64,000 bases of DNA from Anaerolineales bacterium (GTDB lineage: Bacteria > Chloroflexota > Anaerolineae > Anaerolineales > UBA11579), in the NCBI GenBank assembly GCA_026129305.1, contig JAHCII010000003.1, positions 87,252 to 151,251 on the forward strand. Direction: 5' to 3'. Below are positions 43,369-52,020 of this stretch, in pieces; the first letter of the stretch is position 1; each line of letters starts with the position of its first letter. A program made the position numbers and the translations under genes. A model generated the notes under the pieces. It saw only the letters and a list, made by a program, of their open reading frames with translations. It had not been told where the DNA came from and made no database searches.

Positions 43369-45293
43369 ACTGGCTCCTGTGCAGTAGCCATCTGGCGCAT
43401 CCAAGTCTCCAGCACCAAGGCCTTGAACGAAATCGGAGTGACCGCAAACTTCGGGAAAGGGCCTTGCGCCAGCTGCTTGGCGCCAGCCGGGCTGAGAATG
43501 CCTTGCTGCACCAGCTGGCCATCGATCAGCCAATTGCCATAGCGCTCAAACAACATTTGGTGCCAACGGCGTACCGGCGGCTCAAAGCCGCGCTTGGGCT
43601 TGTCCAAGAAACGGCGCGGGATATGGCCAGCCGCAGCTTGCTTCAACCATTCTTTGGGTTCCAAAACGTCATCGCGCTCCGCTTTGCGCAGCCCGACGAC
43701 CGTCTCAATCAGCTTGTGATCCAATAAAGGCAGGCGCAACTCCACCCCGGAGGCCATGCCCAGCCGATCTCCTTGTGCCACACCGTTCTCCAGCAGATAG
43801 CTGTGGGCAATCGCCCGGGTGATCTGCACATCCACCGGCACATCAGCCCCATGGTGCGCAAATGGCATAGCCAACGCAGCCTCCAAGGAAGCAGGCGCGA
43901 AGCGCGAGTGCAGATAGGATCGCAGACTCTGGCGGGCCAGTTGGAAATCACGGCTCAACTCATACAGGATCAATTGACCCGCCGGGGTACCGGTGAGGCG
44001 CCGCTGCTTCTCCCAACTGGTGCGCAGGCCTCCGGCGCTGCGCAGGAACGGCCCGAGGCCAGCGCGGTCCAAGCCGGTGGGCCAGACAGGCTCAAGGTTG
44101 CTCAGATAACTCCATAGACCAGGTCTGCGGATGTGGCGCTGCCGGTTTTCACTAAGGGCACGTCGCACCCAATCGTAGCCCCAGAAGAGTTCATCGCCGC
44201 CCTGCCCCTGCAGCATGACACGCACTCCCTGCTGGCTGGCTGCCTTCATCACGGCATAGTAGCCTTGACCAGAAATATCGGCGATGGGGTCGTCGCGCCA
44301 ATAGACCAGCTGCGGAAAGAAGTCGACCATCTCCTGGTCGGCGATTTCCACATTCATGAAAGGCACCTTCAAGTAGTCGGCTACGGCTTGGGCATCTTCA
44401 CGCTCGTCTGAAGCAGCCCCACCAGCGTAGCCCACGCTGAAGGTTTGCAACACTCCCGGGTACTTGCGCGCAGCAAAGGCAGCCACTACGGCGGAGTCGA
44501 CCCCGCCGCTCAGCGCCAGCCCCACAGGCACATCGGAGCGCACCACCAGCTCGCTGACCCGCTCCAGCTCCGCTTCGAGTATCGCGGCCGGGTCACCCTC
44601 AATCGGCTCGGCGGCTTCAAAGTTCCAATAAGCGTGGGTCTCCAGCCGCCAGGGCTTGACGTGCACTACCAGCATATGGGCGGCGGGTAATTTGCGCACT
44701 CCGCTCAATATATTTCCCGGGTCAGGCACATACTGAAAATGAAAATACTGGTAAGTGGCGGCCAGATCTAACTCCAGCGGCGCCAGCCCCGTCTTCAGGA
44801 AAGCCTTCACTTCCGAGGCAAAGTACAAACCTTTAGGCGCCTCCAGGTAATACAGAGGCTTTTCGCCCATGCGGTCACGCACCAAAATTAATTTCTGGTG
44901 GCGCTCATCCCAGAGGGCAATAGCGAACATGCCGCGCAGGTGCTGCACGAAGTCGAGCCCGTATTCTTCATATAAATGGACGATATTCTCTACGTCGCTT
45001 TGAGTGGTGTAGCGGTGGCCGCGCTTTTCCAGTTCGGTGCGCAATTCCAAATAATTGTAAATTTCACCGTTGCAAACTACGGCCAGGCTTTTGTCTTCGT
45101 TGTAGATGGGTTGCCAGCCGGTATCAAGATCAATAATGCTCAGGCGGCGCATCGCCAATTCGGCATGAGCAGCAGAATGATGCCCTGCGCCATCGGGACC
45201 GCGGTGCACCAAACAACTCAGTAGAGCACCGACACGCTCCCGCTGGTCTGCGCTCATTTCATTGATTGAAACACCACCGGCGATGCCGCACAT
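43365..45293 (-). CDS. asnB: asparagine synthase (glutamine-hydrolysing)
   Basis: The 642-aa product has an N-terminal class II glutaminase domain beginning MCGIAGG with the catalytic Cys2, RGMFAIALWDERHQKLILVR and a C-terminal synthetase domain with the pyrophosphate loop ALSGGVDSAVVAAFAA and LQGQGGDELFWGYD. AsnB converts Asp, Gln and ATP to Asn; longer homologues beside glycosyltransferase genes instead amidate sugars or peptides in surface polymers. Here a glycosyltransferase gene sits 2 bp upstream, which favours the second role, but the reaction cannot be told from sequence. Confidence 0.93.
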   Translation of the reverse strand: MCGIAGGVSINEMSADQRERVGALLSCLVHRGPDGAGHHSAAHAELAMRRLSIIDLDTGWQPIYNEDKSLAVVCNGEIYNYLELRTELEKRGHRYTTQSDVENIVHLYEEYGLDFVQHLRGMFAIALWDERHQKLILVRDRMGEKPLYYLEAPKGLYFASEVKAFLKTGLAPLELDLAATYQYFHFQYVPDPGNILSGVRKLPAAHMLVVHVKPWRLETHAYWNFEAAEPIEGDPAAILEAELERVSELVVRSDVPVGLALSGGVDSAVVAAFAARKYPGVLQTFSVGYAGGAASDEREDAQAVADYLKVPFMNVEIADQEMVDFFPQLVYWRDDPIADISGQGYYAVMKAASQQGVRVMLQGQGGDELFWGYDWVRRALSENRQRHIRRPGLWSYLSNLEPVWPTGLDRAGLGPFLRSAGGLRTSWEKQRRLTGTPAGQLILYELSRDFQLARQSLRSYLHSRFAPASLEAALAMPFAHHGADVPVDVQITRAIAHSYLLENGVAQGDRLGMASGVELRLPLLDHKLIETVVGLRKAERDDVLEPKEWLKQAAAGHIPRRFLDKPKRGFEPPVRRWHQMLFERYGNWLIDGQLVQQGILSPAGAKQLAQGPFPKFAVTPISFKALVLETWMRQMATAQEPV

Positions 45294-45295
45294 GC

Positions 45296-46528
45296 CTACT
45301 CCTCAATTCCTAGAAAATCCAAGTATTGCTGTACTACGCGCTGGCTGTCAAAACGGTATTGGGCATCCGTGCGAGTACGCTGCTGCAAGCTTTTTAACTG
45401 ACCGGGTGCCTTAAACAGGCCGAGCGCGGTTTGCACCATTTGCTCCGGCGATGCGGCATCAATCAGCAGACCGTTCACGCCACTTTCAATAATATCGGCA
45501 TTGCCGCCAGCGTCAAATGCCAGCATCGGAACCCCGCAGCAAGCCGCCTCGACCAGGGCCATACTATAGTTGTCGCGCAGCGATAAAAACAGGCCCAAAG
45601 AACAGCTTTTCAGAAAGGCAATATACTCTTCCCAGGTCAAGCGACCCGGCGCATAAAGGCGAACATTCTCCGGCAGACCAGGGAGGCTCTTTTGCATTTC
45701 CGGGTCCAGTTCACCGGGGAGGAAAACCCCTAGCGGGCGCCGTACTTGGCTGGCCAAACCCGCCAACACGCCGGGCAGCATGCGCGAACCCTTCACCACG
45801 GTTTGCGCCGAGGGCACGCAAACCAGCAGGGCGTCCGCCGGCAGACCTAGGCGCGGGCGCAAGTCCACTACGGGAACCTGCGCCAGGTCTTCAGCAATGA
45901 CAATATTGGGGATCACCGTCTGCGGACCACCAAATGTATAGGTCTTTTTGAACCAATCCTGCATGTGATGCGAGGGTGAGATGACTTTACTGATCTTGGG
46001 TAATGAGCGCTGCTCAAGGGATACCGCCCAGCGCGCGTCCAGCTCCGAATAGGTATCCAGATCCATGGTGGCCAGGCGCATGGGGTTGTGATGGGCCACT
46101 AGGGTGATCTGCGCCCGGCGAGAGGCGCGCAGCCATAGGGCCGGGGCGCCGTGATCGGGCACAACAATATGGTCTGGGTCAAAGCGGGCCAGGGCTTTGT
46201 TCAGTTTGCGCATGCCTGGCCAGGAAGCAAAGATGTCCACCGTGTTCCAGGCAGTTTTGCCAGGAGCCAGCAAAGCAAACAGCCATTTGTTCAGCAAAAG
46301 CATCACTTTTTGCAGGCGAGCCGCCGGGCCAAAGCGGTGGACTGCCGTTCGCAAGAGACTGTCCGCAACAGACGCCCCGCCGCGTTCAAAGAAGACAAAA
46401 AGTTGCGCCTCGCAACCTCTTTGGCGCAGGGCGCGCACCAAGTTATAGTGCGCCACGCCCACGCCGCCGCCACTGGTGGGCGGCGCCGTATCAGAGATCA
46501 CTGCAATGCGTGGCCGGACGGATGCCAT
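45296..46528 (-). CDS. GT4-type glycosyltransferase
   Basis: The 410-aa product has the GT-B fold signatures of family GT4: N-terminal APPTSGGGVGVAHYNLVRAL, the C-terminal nucleotide-sugar site with VRLYAPGRLTWEEYIAFLKS and the E-x7-E motif in NYSMALVEAACCGVPMLAFD. It transfers a sugar from a nucleotide donor, probably in surface-polysaccharide or glycolipid synthesis. It directly follows the stop of the upstream hypothetical gene and precedes asnB by 2 bp. Confidence 0.93.
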   Translation of the reverse strand: MASVRPRIAVISDTAPPTSGGGVGVAHYNLVRALRQRGCEAQLFVFFERGGASVADSLLRTAVHRFGPAARLQKVMLLLNKWLFALLAPGKTAWNTVDIFASWPGMRKLNKALARFDPDHIVVPDHGAPALWLRASRRAQITLVAHHNPMRLATMDLDTYSELDARWAVSLEQRSLPKISKVISPSHHMQDWFKKTYTFGGPQTVIPNIVIAEDLAQVPVVDLRPRLGLPADALLVCVPSAQTVVKGSRMLPGVLAGLASQVRRPLGVFLPGELDPEMQKSLPGLPENVRLYAPGRLTWEEYIAFLKSCSLGLFLSLRDNYSMALVEAACCGVPMLAFDAGGNADIIESGVNGLLIDAASPEQMVQTALGLFKAPGQLKSLQQRTRTDAQYRFDSQRVVQQYLDFLGIEE

Positions 46529-47050
46529 TCAGTCTTGGTCAGCGGGTTTTGGGCGGCGGTAAAGGAACCAGTACGCCTGCGCGGGGAAGGCGGCTGCGGC
46601 AACTTGTTCCCAGACAAAGTCCCCGGGCAGCGTCAGGCCGCGCAGCAGCGCATCAGGGCCGGCCAGTTGCTGGCGCTGCTCTGGCGTTTCCGCCAGCAGT
46701 TCCAGCAAGGCGCGCAGGCGCACCTCCGTCGCGTAATAATCGGCATGGCGCTGGGGCTGGTCGGCCAATTCCGTCAGGACGTGCTCCCACTGGCGCAGCC
46801 GTGAATCGAACTCGCGGGCGGTTTTCTTCTGCCAAGCTTGGCGCCACTTTGTTTGCAGGGCGGCCAGCTGCTGCGCCTCCTTGGCCAGTGATTGGCCTGT
46901 TCCTTCAAGGTAAGTCTTGGCGAACAGCAGGTTGCCCGGGGTGAGCTGTTGGCTGCCCCCCATGGGCCAAAACAGCTCGTCTGAAAGCAAATAGTCTTTG
47001 AGGCCAGCCAGGCCGTCTCGCAGGAATTTCAATTGGTCTTGAGCTTGCAT
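46529..47050 (-). CDS. hypothetical helical protein leading the glycosyltransferase operon
   Basis: The 173-aa product is predicted almost entirely alpha-helical, with an amphipathic middle region (LAKEAQQLAALQTKWRQAWQ, REFDSRLRQWEHVLTELAD). No family recognised. ATG 47050 follows a minus-strand TATACT by 6 nt, and the longer frame to 47086 would run into the promoter, so the message is probably leaderless. Its stop is immediately followed by the glycosyltransferase ATG. Confidence 0.72.
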   Translation of the reverse strand: MQAQDQLKFLRDGLAGLKDYLLSDELFWPMGGSQQLTPGNLLFAKTYLEGTGQSLAKEAQQLAALQTKWRQAWQKKTAREFDSRLRQWEHVLTELADQPQRHADYYATEVRLRALLELLAETPEQRQQLAGPDALLRGLTLPGDFVWEQVAAAAFPAQAYWFLYRRPKPADQD

Positions 47051-47056
47051 GCTACG

Positions 47057-47062
47057 AGTATA
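47057..47062 (-). promoter_or_regulatory. -10 box of the glycosyltransferase operon
   Basis: Minus-strand TATACT ends 6 nt before ATG 47050; TTGCTT (47086-47081) lies 18 bp further upstream. Confidence 0.65.
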
Positions 47063-47085
47063 ACAAGCCCGGACGGCCGGAAGCA

Positions 47086-47114
47086 AAAGCCGCCTCTTGT
47101 ACAGAGGCGGCTTT
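47086..47114 (-). terminator. terminator of the pyruvate dehydrogenase operon
   Basis: AAAGCCGCCTCT and AGAGGCGGCTTT form a 12-bp stem with a 5-nt loop 25 bp after the E2 stop; the minus-strand side continues with TTTTGCTT. Confidence 0.88.
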
Positions 47115-47138
47115 GCAATCCACTTGATTTATTCGAAC

Positions 47139-48410
47139 TTACAGCAGCAGGGCCACGGGGTTCTCGATGTAAGTCGCCAGGGCCTGCATGTACTGGGCCG
47201 CTTCGGCACCGTCACTGACGCGGTGGTCCACCGAGATGGTGGCGCGCATACGCCAGCCAACCGTGATCTGCCCGTTCTTGACCACGGCCTGTTCCTGAGC
47301 GGAGCCCAGGGCCAGGATGGCTGCCTCCGGTGGGTTGATGATGGCGGTGAAATCGTAGACGTCAAACATACCCAGGTTGCTCAGCGAGAAGGTAGAGCCT
47401 TCGATATCCTCCGGGCTGACCTTGCCGGAGCGCACCCGGGCGGCCATCTCACGCACTTCTTGCGAGATCTGGCGCAGCGGCTTGCGGTCGGCATCCCGGC
47501 AGACGATGACCAGCAGTCCGTTCTCCACTGCCACAGCCACGCCAATGTTGACCTGGCCGAACTGCACCACCGCGTCGTCATCCAACTTGGCGTTCAGGTT
47601 GGGGAACTGGCGCAAGGCCAGCGCAGCGGCTTTAACGATGAAGTCATTGACCGAGAGCTTTTCGCCACTGCCTTCCAGAGCGCGGTTGGCTTGGGCACGC
47701 GCCTCCATGATCGGCCCCATGTCGTACTCGTGGGTGACGTAGAAGTGCGGCACTTGCTGGCGAGACTGCACCATGCGGCGGCCAATGGCCGAGCGCAGCC
47801 GGCTGAGCGGGATGCGCTTGTCGGCGGGGGCCGGCCCCAGTTGGGTGAACTGCAAAGCCGGAAGCCCCCCGGCACCGGGCTGGGCACCTTCCACATCACG
47901 CTTGATGATACGGCCTTGCGGGCCGGAGCCGCGCACAGCCTGCAGATTGACGCCACGCTCTTCAGCGATGCGCCGGGCCAGAGGCGAGGCGCGCACGCCG
48001 CCGGGCAGCTGACCGTTGCTATCTGCCGGGGTTTCCGGAGCGGGCGCGGCAGCCGCAATCTGCGCCGGGGCTGGTGCAGCGGCAGCGGGTTCGGTTGCCG
48101 GTGTGCCAGGCTCCGGAGCGGGCGTCTCTTCCGCAGGCGCGCTGCCGATGGCGGTCACGTCCACGGTTTCGCCGGCTTCCCCGACGGCGGCGATAGGCTG
48201 GCTGACCGGCACGCTGGTTCCTTCGGCGACCAGGTGTTTGAGCACCACGCCGGAATATTGCGATTCGACTTCTACCGTGGCCTTGTCGGTTTCGATCTCG
48301 GCGAGCAACTCGCCCTTCTCGACCTTGTCGCCTTCCTTCTTAACCCAGCGAACCAGGGTGCCTTCGGCCATGTCAAAGCCCAGTTTGGGCATGGAGATGA
48401 TTTCAGCCAA
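47139..48410 (-). CDS. pdhC: dihydrolipoamide acetyltransferase (E2) of a 2-oxo acid dehydrogenase
   Basis: The 423-aa product has one lipoyl domain (lysine in EIETDKATVEVES), an Ala/Pro/Glu-rich linker, a peripheral subunit-binding domain (ASPLARRIAEERGVNLQAVR) and a catalytic acyltransferase domain ending with the active-site ISVDHRVSDGAEAAQYM. It accepts acetyl groups from E1 and passes them to CoA. TTG 48410 is chosen: GGAGG lies 5 nt upstream and it gives the conserved MAEIISMPKLGFDMAEG start; the longer frame begins with an unrelated leader. Confidence 0.93.
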   Translation of the reverse strand: MAEIISMPKLGFDMAEGTLVRWVKKEGDKVEKGELLAEIETDKATVEVESQYSGVVLKHLVAEGTSVPVSQPIAAVGEAGETVDVTAIGSAPAEETPAPEPGTPATEPAAAAPAPAQIAAAAPAPETPADSNGQLPGGVRASPLARRIAEERGVNLQAVRGSGPQGRIIKRDVEGAQPGAGGLPALQFTQLGPAPADKRIPLSRLRSAIGRRMVQSRQQVPHFYVTHEYDMGPIMEARAQANRALEGSGEKLSVNDFIVKAAALALRQFPNLNAKLDDDAVVQFGQVNIGVAVAVENGLLVIVCRDADRKPLRQISQEVREMAARVRSGKVSPEDIEGSTFSLSNLGMFDVYDFTAIINPPEAAILALGSAQEQAVVKNGQITVGWRMRATISVDHRVSDGAEAAQYMQALATYIENPVALLL

Positions 48411-48485
48411 AGTGGCCTCCAGAAGTGCATTCGTCAATCACGATCATTTCGCATGTCAATTGTAGCAAGCAGATGCGCCGGTCCA

Positions 48486-49457
48486 CTAGAGGACCTCCTT
48501 CACCGCGGCAATCACATCGGCCACTTGCGGCAGGGCGGATTGTTCCAACGCCTGGTTGTACGGCAGGGGCACTTCTTTTTGGGCTACACGCTTGATCGGC
48601 GCGTCGGCATAGTCAAAGGCTTCTTCATACAGGCGGGTGACCACTTCAGAACCGACGCCGTAGCTGGGCCAGCCTTCTTCCACCACTACGGCGCGGTTGG
48701 TCTTCTTAAAGGATTCAATCACCGGGCCCATGTCCAAGGGGCGCAGGCTGCGCAAATCGACCACTTCGGCACTAATGCCCTCGGCTTCCAGTTGCTGGGC
48801 GGCCTGCATGGAAAGCTGCAGGCCCCGGCAGTAGCTCACCACGGTCACATCGCTGCCCTCACGCTGCACCTTGGAGACGCCGATGGGCACGGTATAGTCG
48901 CCTTCCGGGACTTCGCCGCGCACCTGGTACATGGCAGCATGCTCGATGAAGAGCACTGGATTGTCATCGCGGATGGCCGCCTTCAGCAGGCCTTTGGCGT
49001 CCGCCGGAGTGCCGGGCGAGACGACCTTCAGCCCGGGGAAGTGGGCGAAGATGGCGTCTGGCGTCTGCGAGTGCGTGGCGCCCAGCTGGCGGCCACCGCC
49101 GCCCGCAGTGCGAATGACCAGCGGCACGCGCATATGCCCACCGAACATGGTGTGCATCTTGGGCGCCTCATTCACGATGTAGTCCATCGCCACGAAGGCG
49201 AAGTTGATCGTCATGATCTCGGTTACCGGGCGCAGGCCGGCCAGGGCGGCGCCAATGCCGCCTCCGACAATCGCCGACTCGGCGATGGGGGTGTCACGCA
49301 CGCGTTTCTCGCCAAAATGGTCGTAGAAACCTTTAGTCACAGCATAGGTGCCGCCCCACACGCCCACTTCCTGGCCCATGATGAAGACACGTTCGTCTTT
49401 TTCCATCTCCTCCCACAGCGCGTCGGAGATGGCTTGCCGCATTGTAATTTCTGCCAT
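48486..49457 (-). CDS. pdhB: pyruvate dehydrogenase E1 component, beta subunit
   Basis: The 323-aa product begins ITMRQAISDALWEEMEKDER and contains the typical GTYAVTKGFYDHFGEKRVRD and DTPIAESAIVGGGIGAALAG, and the later RTAGGGGRQLGATHSQTPDA. With the alpha subunit it decarboxylates pyruvate on thiamine diphosphate. ATG 49457 is separated from the alpha-subunit stop by one base, and the longer frame to 49709 overlaps that gene, so it is rejected. The next gene, E2, follows after 75 bp. Confidence 0.94.
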   Translation of the reverse strand: MAEITMRQAISDALWEEMEKDERVFIMGQEVGVWGGTYAVTKGFYDHFGEKRVRDTPIAESAIVGGGIGAALAGLRPVTEIMTINFAFVAMDYIVNEAPKMHTMFGGHMRVPLVIRTAGGGGRQLGATHSQTPDAIFAHFPGLKVVSPGTPADAKGLLKAAIRDDNPVLFIEHAAMYQVRGEVPEGDYTVPIGVSKVQREGSDVTVVSYCRGLQLSMQAAQQLEAEGISAEVVDLRSLRPLDMGPVIESFKKTNRAVVVEEGWPSYGVGSEVVTRLYEEAFDYADAPIKRVAQKEVPLPYNQALEQSALPQVADVIAAVKEVL

Positions 49458-49458
49458 G

Positions 49459-50430
49459 TTAGTTGCCCTCCGCGTAGACGAAGTCAAACAAAGTGTCCAG
49501 CGCCGGGTCTGGGCTGCTTTCGGCAAATTCCACGGCTTCCTGCGTCTCAGTTTCCACGGCCGCCTCGATCTTGTCCAGATCGGCTTTGCTGGCGATCTTC
49601 TCATCCACCAAATAGCGGTGGTAAATGCCGATTGGGTCGGTCTTTTCCCACTGGGTGACTTCTTCTTTGTCGCGGTAACGCTGCGGGTCACCCATGGAGT
49701 GGCCCTCAAAACGATAGGTCATGATCTCCAGGAAGTACGGCCCATTGCCGGCACGGATAAAATCGAGCGCTTCGGCCACTTTGGAGCGCACTTTCATCAC
49801 GTCCATGCCGTCGTCCAGGCGGGAGTGCGGGATGCCGTAGCCTTCAGCCTTGATGTGGATCTCTTCCACAGCCGAGGCGCGGTCTACTGCGGTGCCCATG
49901 CCGTACTGGTTGTTCTCGCAGATCCACAGCACGGGCAGGTTCCAAACCTTGGACAGGTTGACGCCCTCGTGGAAGAAACCGATGTTGGTGGCGCCATCCC
50001 CAAACATGCAGATGGTGACGCCTTGGTTGCCCAGGTACTGGTCGCCCAGGGCCATGCCAGAGGCGATGGGCAGGTGGGCGCCCACAATGGCGTGCCCGCC
50101 CCAATAATTGTTCTCCACCGAGGCCATGTGCATGGAGCCGCCGCGGCCCTTGGAGATGCCGGTTTCCTTGCCGAGCAGCTCCGCCAGCACCTGCTTGGCG
50201 CTGATGCCGCAGTTGATCGCCACGCCATGGTCACGGTAAGCGGTGATCACGCGGTCCTCAGCGATGCGGGCGGAGACGATGCCGGTGCTGACCGCCTCCT
50301 GGCCAATGTAGAGGTGGAGAAAACCGCCGATCTTGCCTTCCTGATACAGTTCCGCGGCGCGTTCTTCCACGCGGCGAATCAGCACCATTTGGCGGTACAG
50401 CTCCAGATGATCCTTCTTCTTCAATGTCAT
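49459..50430 (-). CDS. pdhA: pyruvate dehydrogenase E1 component, alpha subunit
   Basis: The 323-aa product has the alpha-subunit features: HLYIGQEAVSTGIVSA, GRGGSMHMASVENNYWGGHA and the thiamine-diphosphate motif GDGATNIGFFHEGVNLSKVW (GDGx25-30N). YRFEGHSMGDPQRYRDKEE carries the phosphorylation-loop region. ATG 50430 follows GGGAG by 8 nt; two upstream starts in the same frame are less well placed. First gene of the pdhA-pdhB-pdhC operon, driven by the minus-strand half of the mirrored promoter at 50492-50533. No E3 gene is nearby. Confidence 0.94.
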   Translation of the reverse strand: MTLKKKDHLELYRQMVLIRRVEERAAELYQEGKIGGFLHLYIGQEAVSTGIVSARIAEDRVITAYRDHGVAINCGISAKQVLAELLGKETGISKGRGGSMHMASVENNYWGGHAIVGAHLPIASGMALGDQYLGNQGVTICMFGDGATNIGFFHEGVNLSKVWNLPVLWICENNQYGMGTAVDRASAVEEIHIKAEGYGIPHSRLDDGMDVMKVRSKVAEALDFIRAGNGPYFLEIMTYRFEGHSMGDPQRYRDKEEVTQWEKTDPIGIYHRYLVDEKIASKADLDKIEAAVETETQEAVEFAESSPDPALDTLFDFVYAEGN

Positions 50431-50491
50431 GTAGGGTGCTCCCATTAAAAACAACCCCCGCATCGCTGCGGATGTTGTGGTGATCGTGAAA

Positions 50492-50533
50492 CCAAAGGTG
50501 GATTATACCAAGGCAGGTACAATCCACCTTTGG
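50492..50533. promoter_or_regulatory. mirrored divergent promoter of pdhA and the VOC gene
   Basis: A 42-bp near-palindrome: CCAAAGGTGGATT (50492-50504) pairs perfectly with AATCCACCTTTGG (50521-50533), and TACC/GGTA pairs further inside with one mismatch between. Each arm holds one -10 box: TATAAT on the minus strand (50507-50502) for pdhA and TACAAT on the plus strand (50518-50523) for the VOC gene. Both -35 positions read AAGGTG, so neither is a consensus. Confidence 0.7.
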
Positions 50534-50551
50534 CATTCCTCAGGAGCAGAT

Positions 50552-50890
50552 ATGATCCTCAACCACATCAATTTGGCAGTCAGCGATGTGCCGGCCGCGG
50601 CAGATTTTCTGGTCAAGTACTTCCAGATGACTCCTCAGGGAGGCAACCAGGGCATGGCCTTTCTAATCGACAAGCACGGCCTGGTGCTCTCGCTGATGAA
50701 GGCCAAGGGGTCTGTGCAGTATCCGGGGACTTTCCATATTGGTTTCAGCCAAGTGGACCGCGCCAAGGTGGATGCGCTTAACCAGCAGTTAAAGGAAGAT
50801 GGCTTTGATGTCGAACCGCCGGCAGATACACACGCCTACACCTTTTACATAGCGGCGCCTGGCGGGTTTACAGTAGAGGTGATGGCCTGA
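50552..50890 (+). CDS. VOC-family protein (glyoxalase fold)
   Basis: The 112-aa product starts ILNHINLAVSDVPAAADFLV and ends FYIAAPGGFTVEVMA, the paired half-modules of the glyoxalase/VOC fold, with metal-ligand candidates His5 and Glu109. Substrate unknown. CAGGAG lies 5 nt upstream of ATG 50552, and the longer frame from 50477 would cross the divergent promoter. It shares one base with the next gene start (TGATG). Confidence 0.87.
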   Translation: MILNHINLAVSDVPAAADFLVKYFQMTPQGGNQGMAFLIDKHGLVLSLMKAKGSVQYPGTFHIGFSQVDRAKVDALNQQLKEDGFDVEPPADTHAYTFYIAAPGGFTVEVMA

Positions 50891-51372
50891 TGACGATTGA
50901 TCTCAAACTGATACCGCGCTGGCTGGAAGCCGAAGTGGAACCAAAACACCTGGACCATATGAACCATATGAACGTGATGTGGTACACGCACTTCTTTGAC
51001 AAGGCTATCTGGCACTGGTATGAGAGCTTTGACTTTGGCGTCGCCTATCACACGCAAAGCGGCTGGGGCAGCTTCGCCCTGGAGACGCACACCCGCTACC
51101 TGGCCGAGCTGCGCGTAGGCGAGCGGATGGGCGTGCACATCCGCATGCTGGCGCGCAACGCCAAGCTGTTCCACTACATCATGTACATGCAGCGGCTGAG
51201 CGACGGCGCGCTTTCGGCGACCAGCGAACTGCTGGGCATCCACATCGACATGTCCACCCGGCGCAGCGCCCCGCTGCCAGAGCGCATCGCGGCCTACTTC
51301 GACGGCCTGATCGCCGGGCACGCCGCGCTGCCCTGGGAGGCCGGGGCGAGCGGGGCGATCAAGATCGCTTAG
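50890..51372 (+). CDS. 4-hydroxybenzoyl-CoA thioesterase-like (hotdog-fold) protein
   Basis: The 160-aa product has the 4HBT hotdog pattern: HLDHMNHMNVMWYTHFFDKA in the first strand-helix unit, then the central long strands (FALETHTRYLAELRVGERMG) and a C-terminal helix. Family members hydrolyse acyl-CoA thioesters; the conserved Asp-x-Asn/His-x-N cluster is present. Its position behind a VOC gene under a promoter shared with pyruvate dehydrogenase suggests CoA-ester turnover, which is inference. The last four bases overlap the convergent gene. Confidence 0.85.
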   Translation: MTIDLKLIPRWLEAEVEPKHLDHMNHMNVMWYTHFFDKAIWHWYESFDFGVAYHTQSGWGSFALETHTRYLAELRVGERMGVHIRMLARNAKLFHYIMYMQRLSDGALSATSELLGIHIDMSTRRSAPLPERIAAYFDGLIAGHAALPWEAGASGAIKIA

Positions 51373-51881
51373 AGGACTTGCCGCTCCAACCTCAGCACCT
51401 TGTCCGGCACCCAGCGGCCCTCGTCGTTCTGGCGTTCGCAGTAGTGCGCCAGCCAGGCGCCCTGCGGGCGGTTGTCCTTCAGCGGGTCCAGGCCACTAAG
51501 GCCGGCGGCCTCCAGCGTCTCCGGCCAGCAGGTCACGCCGAACTTGGTGAAGCTGCCGCCCTTCACCACCCAGCGGGGGTGCTCGCCGCCGGCGGCCAGT
51601 TTGATGCTCTCCACCTCAAAGGTTTTGACGGCCGGCGCGGCCTCGCCGTTGGCCCCAGGTACTCTGTCATTGCTTGCGGGCGTTGCGTTGCTGCGTAATG
51701 CATCAGAGTTTGCTTCGCAAACCCTGGCCCAGCCGCGCTCCTCCAGCAGGGAGCGGAAGGCCTCCACGCGCTGGATGAACTCCAGATCGCTTTGCTCTTC
51801 GGTTTGGCGTAAAGTGAACTGGTCTTTGCCCCCGCTCGGGCCGTAAAAATAGCCATTGAATGACGCGCGTGCTTCGTGCAT
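51369..51881 (-). CDS. hypothetical protein with a repeat-derived insertion
   Basis: The 170-aa product is rich in aromatic and charged residues (YFYGPSGGKDQFTLRQTEEQ, GVTCWPETLEAAGLSGLDPL) with no recognised family. Residues 62-88 (CEANSDALRS...GEAAPAV) are encoded by DNA that resembles a dispersed GTCATTGC element (51667-51723) and read like an in-frame insertion between two normal blocks. ATG 51881 has no obvious ribosome-binding site. Convergent with the thioesterase gene. Confidence 0.6.
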   Translation of the reverse strand: MHEARASFNGYFYGPSGGKDQFTLRQTEEQSDLEFIQRVEAFRSLLEERGWARVCEANSDALRSNATPASNDRVPGANGEAAPAVKTFEVESIKLAAGGEHPRWVVKGGSFTKFGVTCWPETLEAAGLSGLDPLKDNRPQGAWLAHYCERQNDEGRWVPDKVLRLERQVL

Positions 51882-52020
51882 CGTTGCTCCTCACACTTGT
51901 TGCCGGTTTTAGTTTCCCCTGCCGATTACAATACATTTGCAGCAGGGTTTGCGTTACAATAAAACAAGTGTTCTATGTGCCATAATGCCATGCCCGCACA
52001 CCCTTGTCAAGCTTTAGACT

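Noticed and set aside
47097..49658. Very long open frame on the plus strand (853 codons) opposite the pyruvate dehydrogenase genes
   Set aside because: It is antisense to pdhC and pdhB, which are well conserved; composition (His/Gly/Arg-rich, no domain) is that of a shadow frame in GC-rich DNA.
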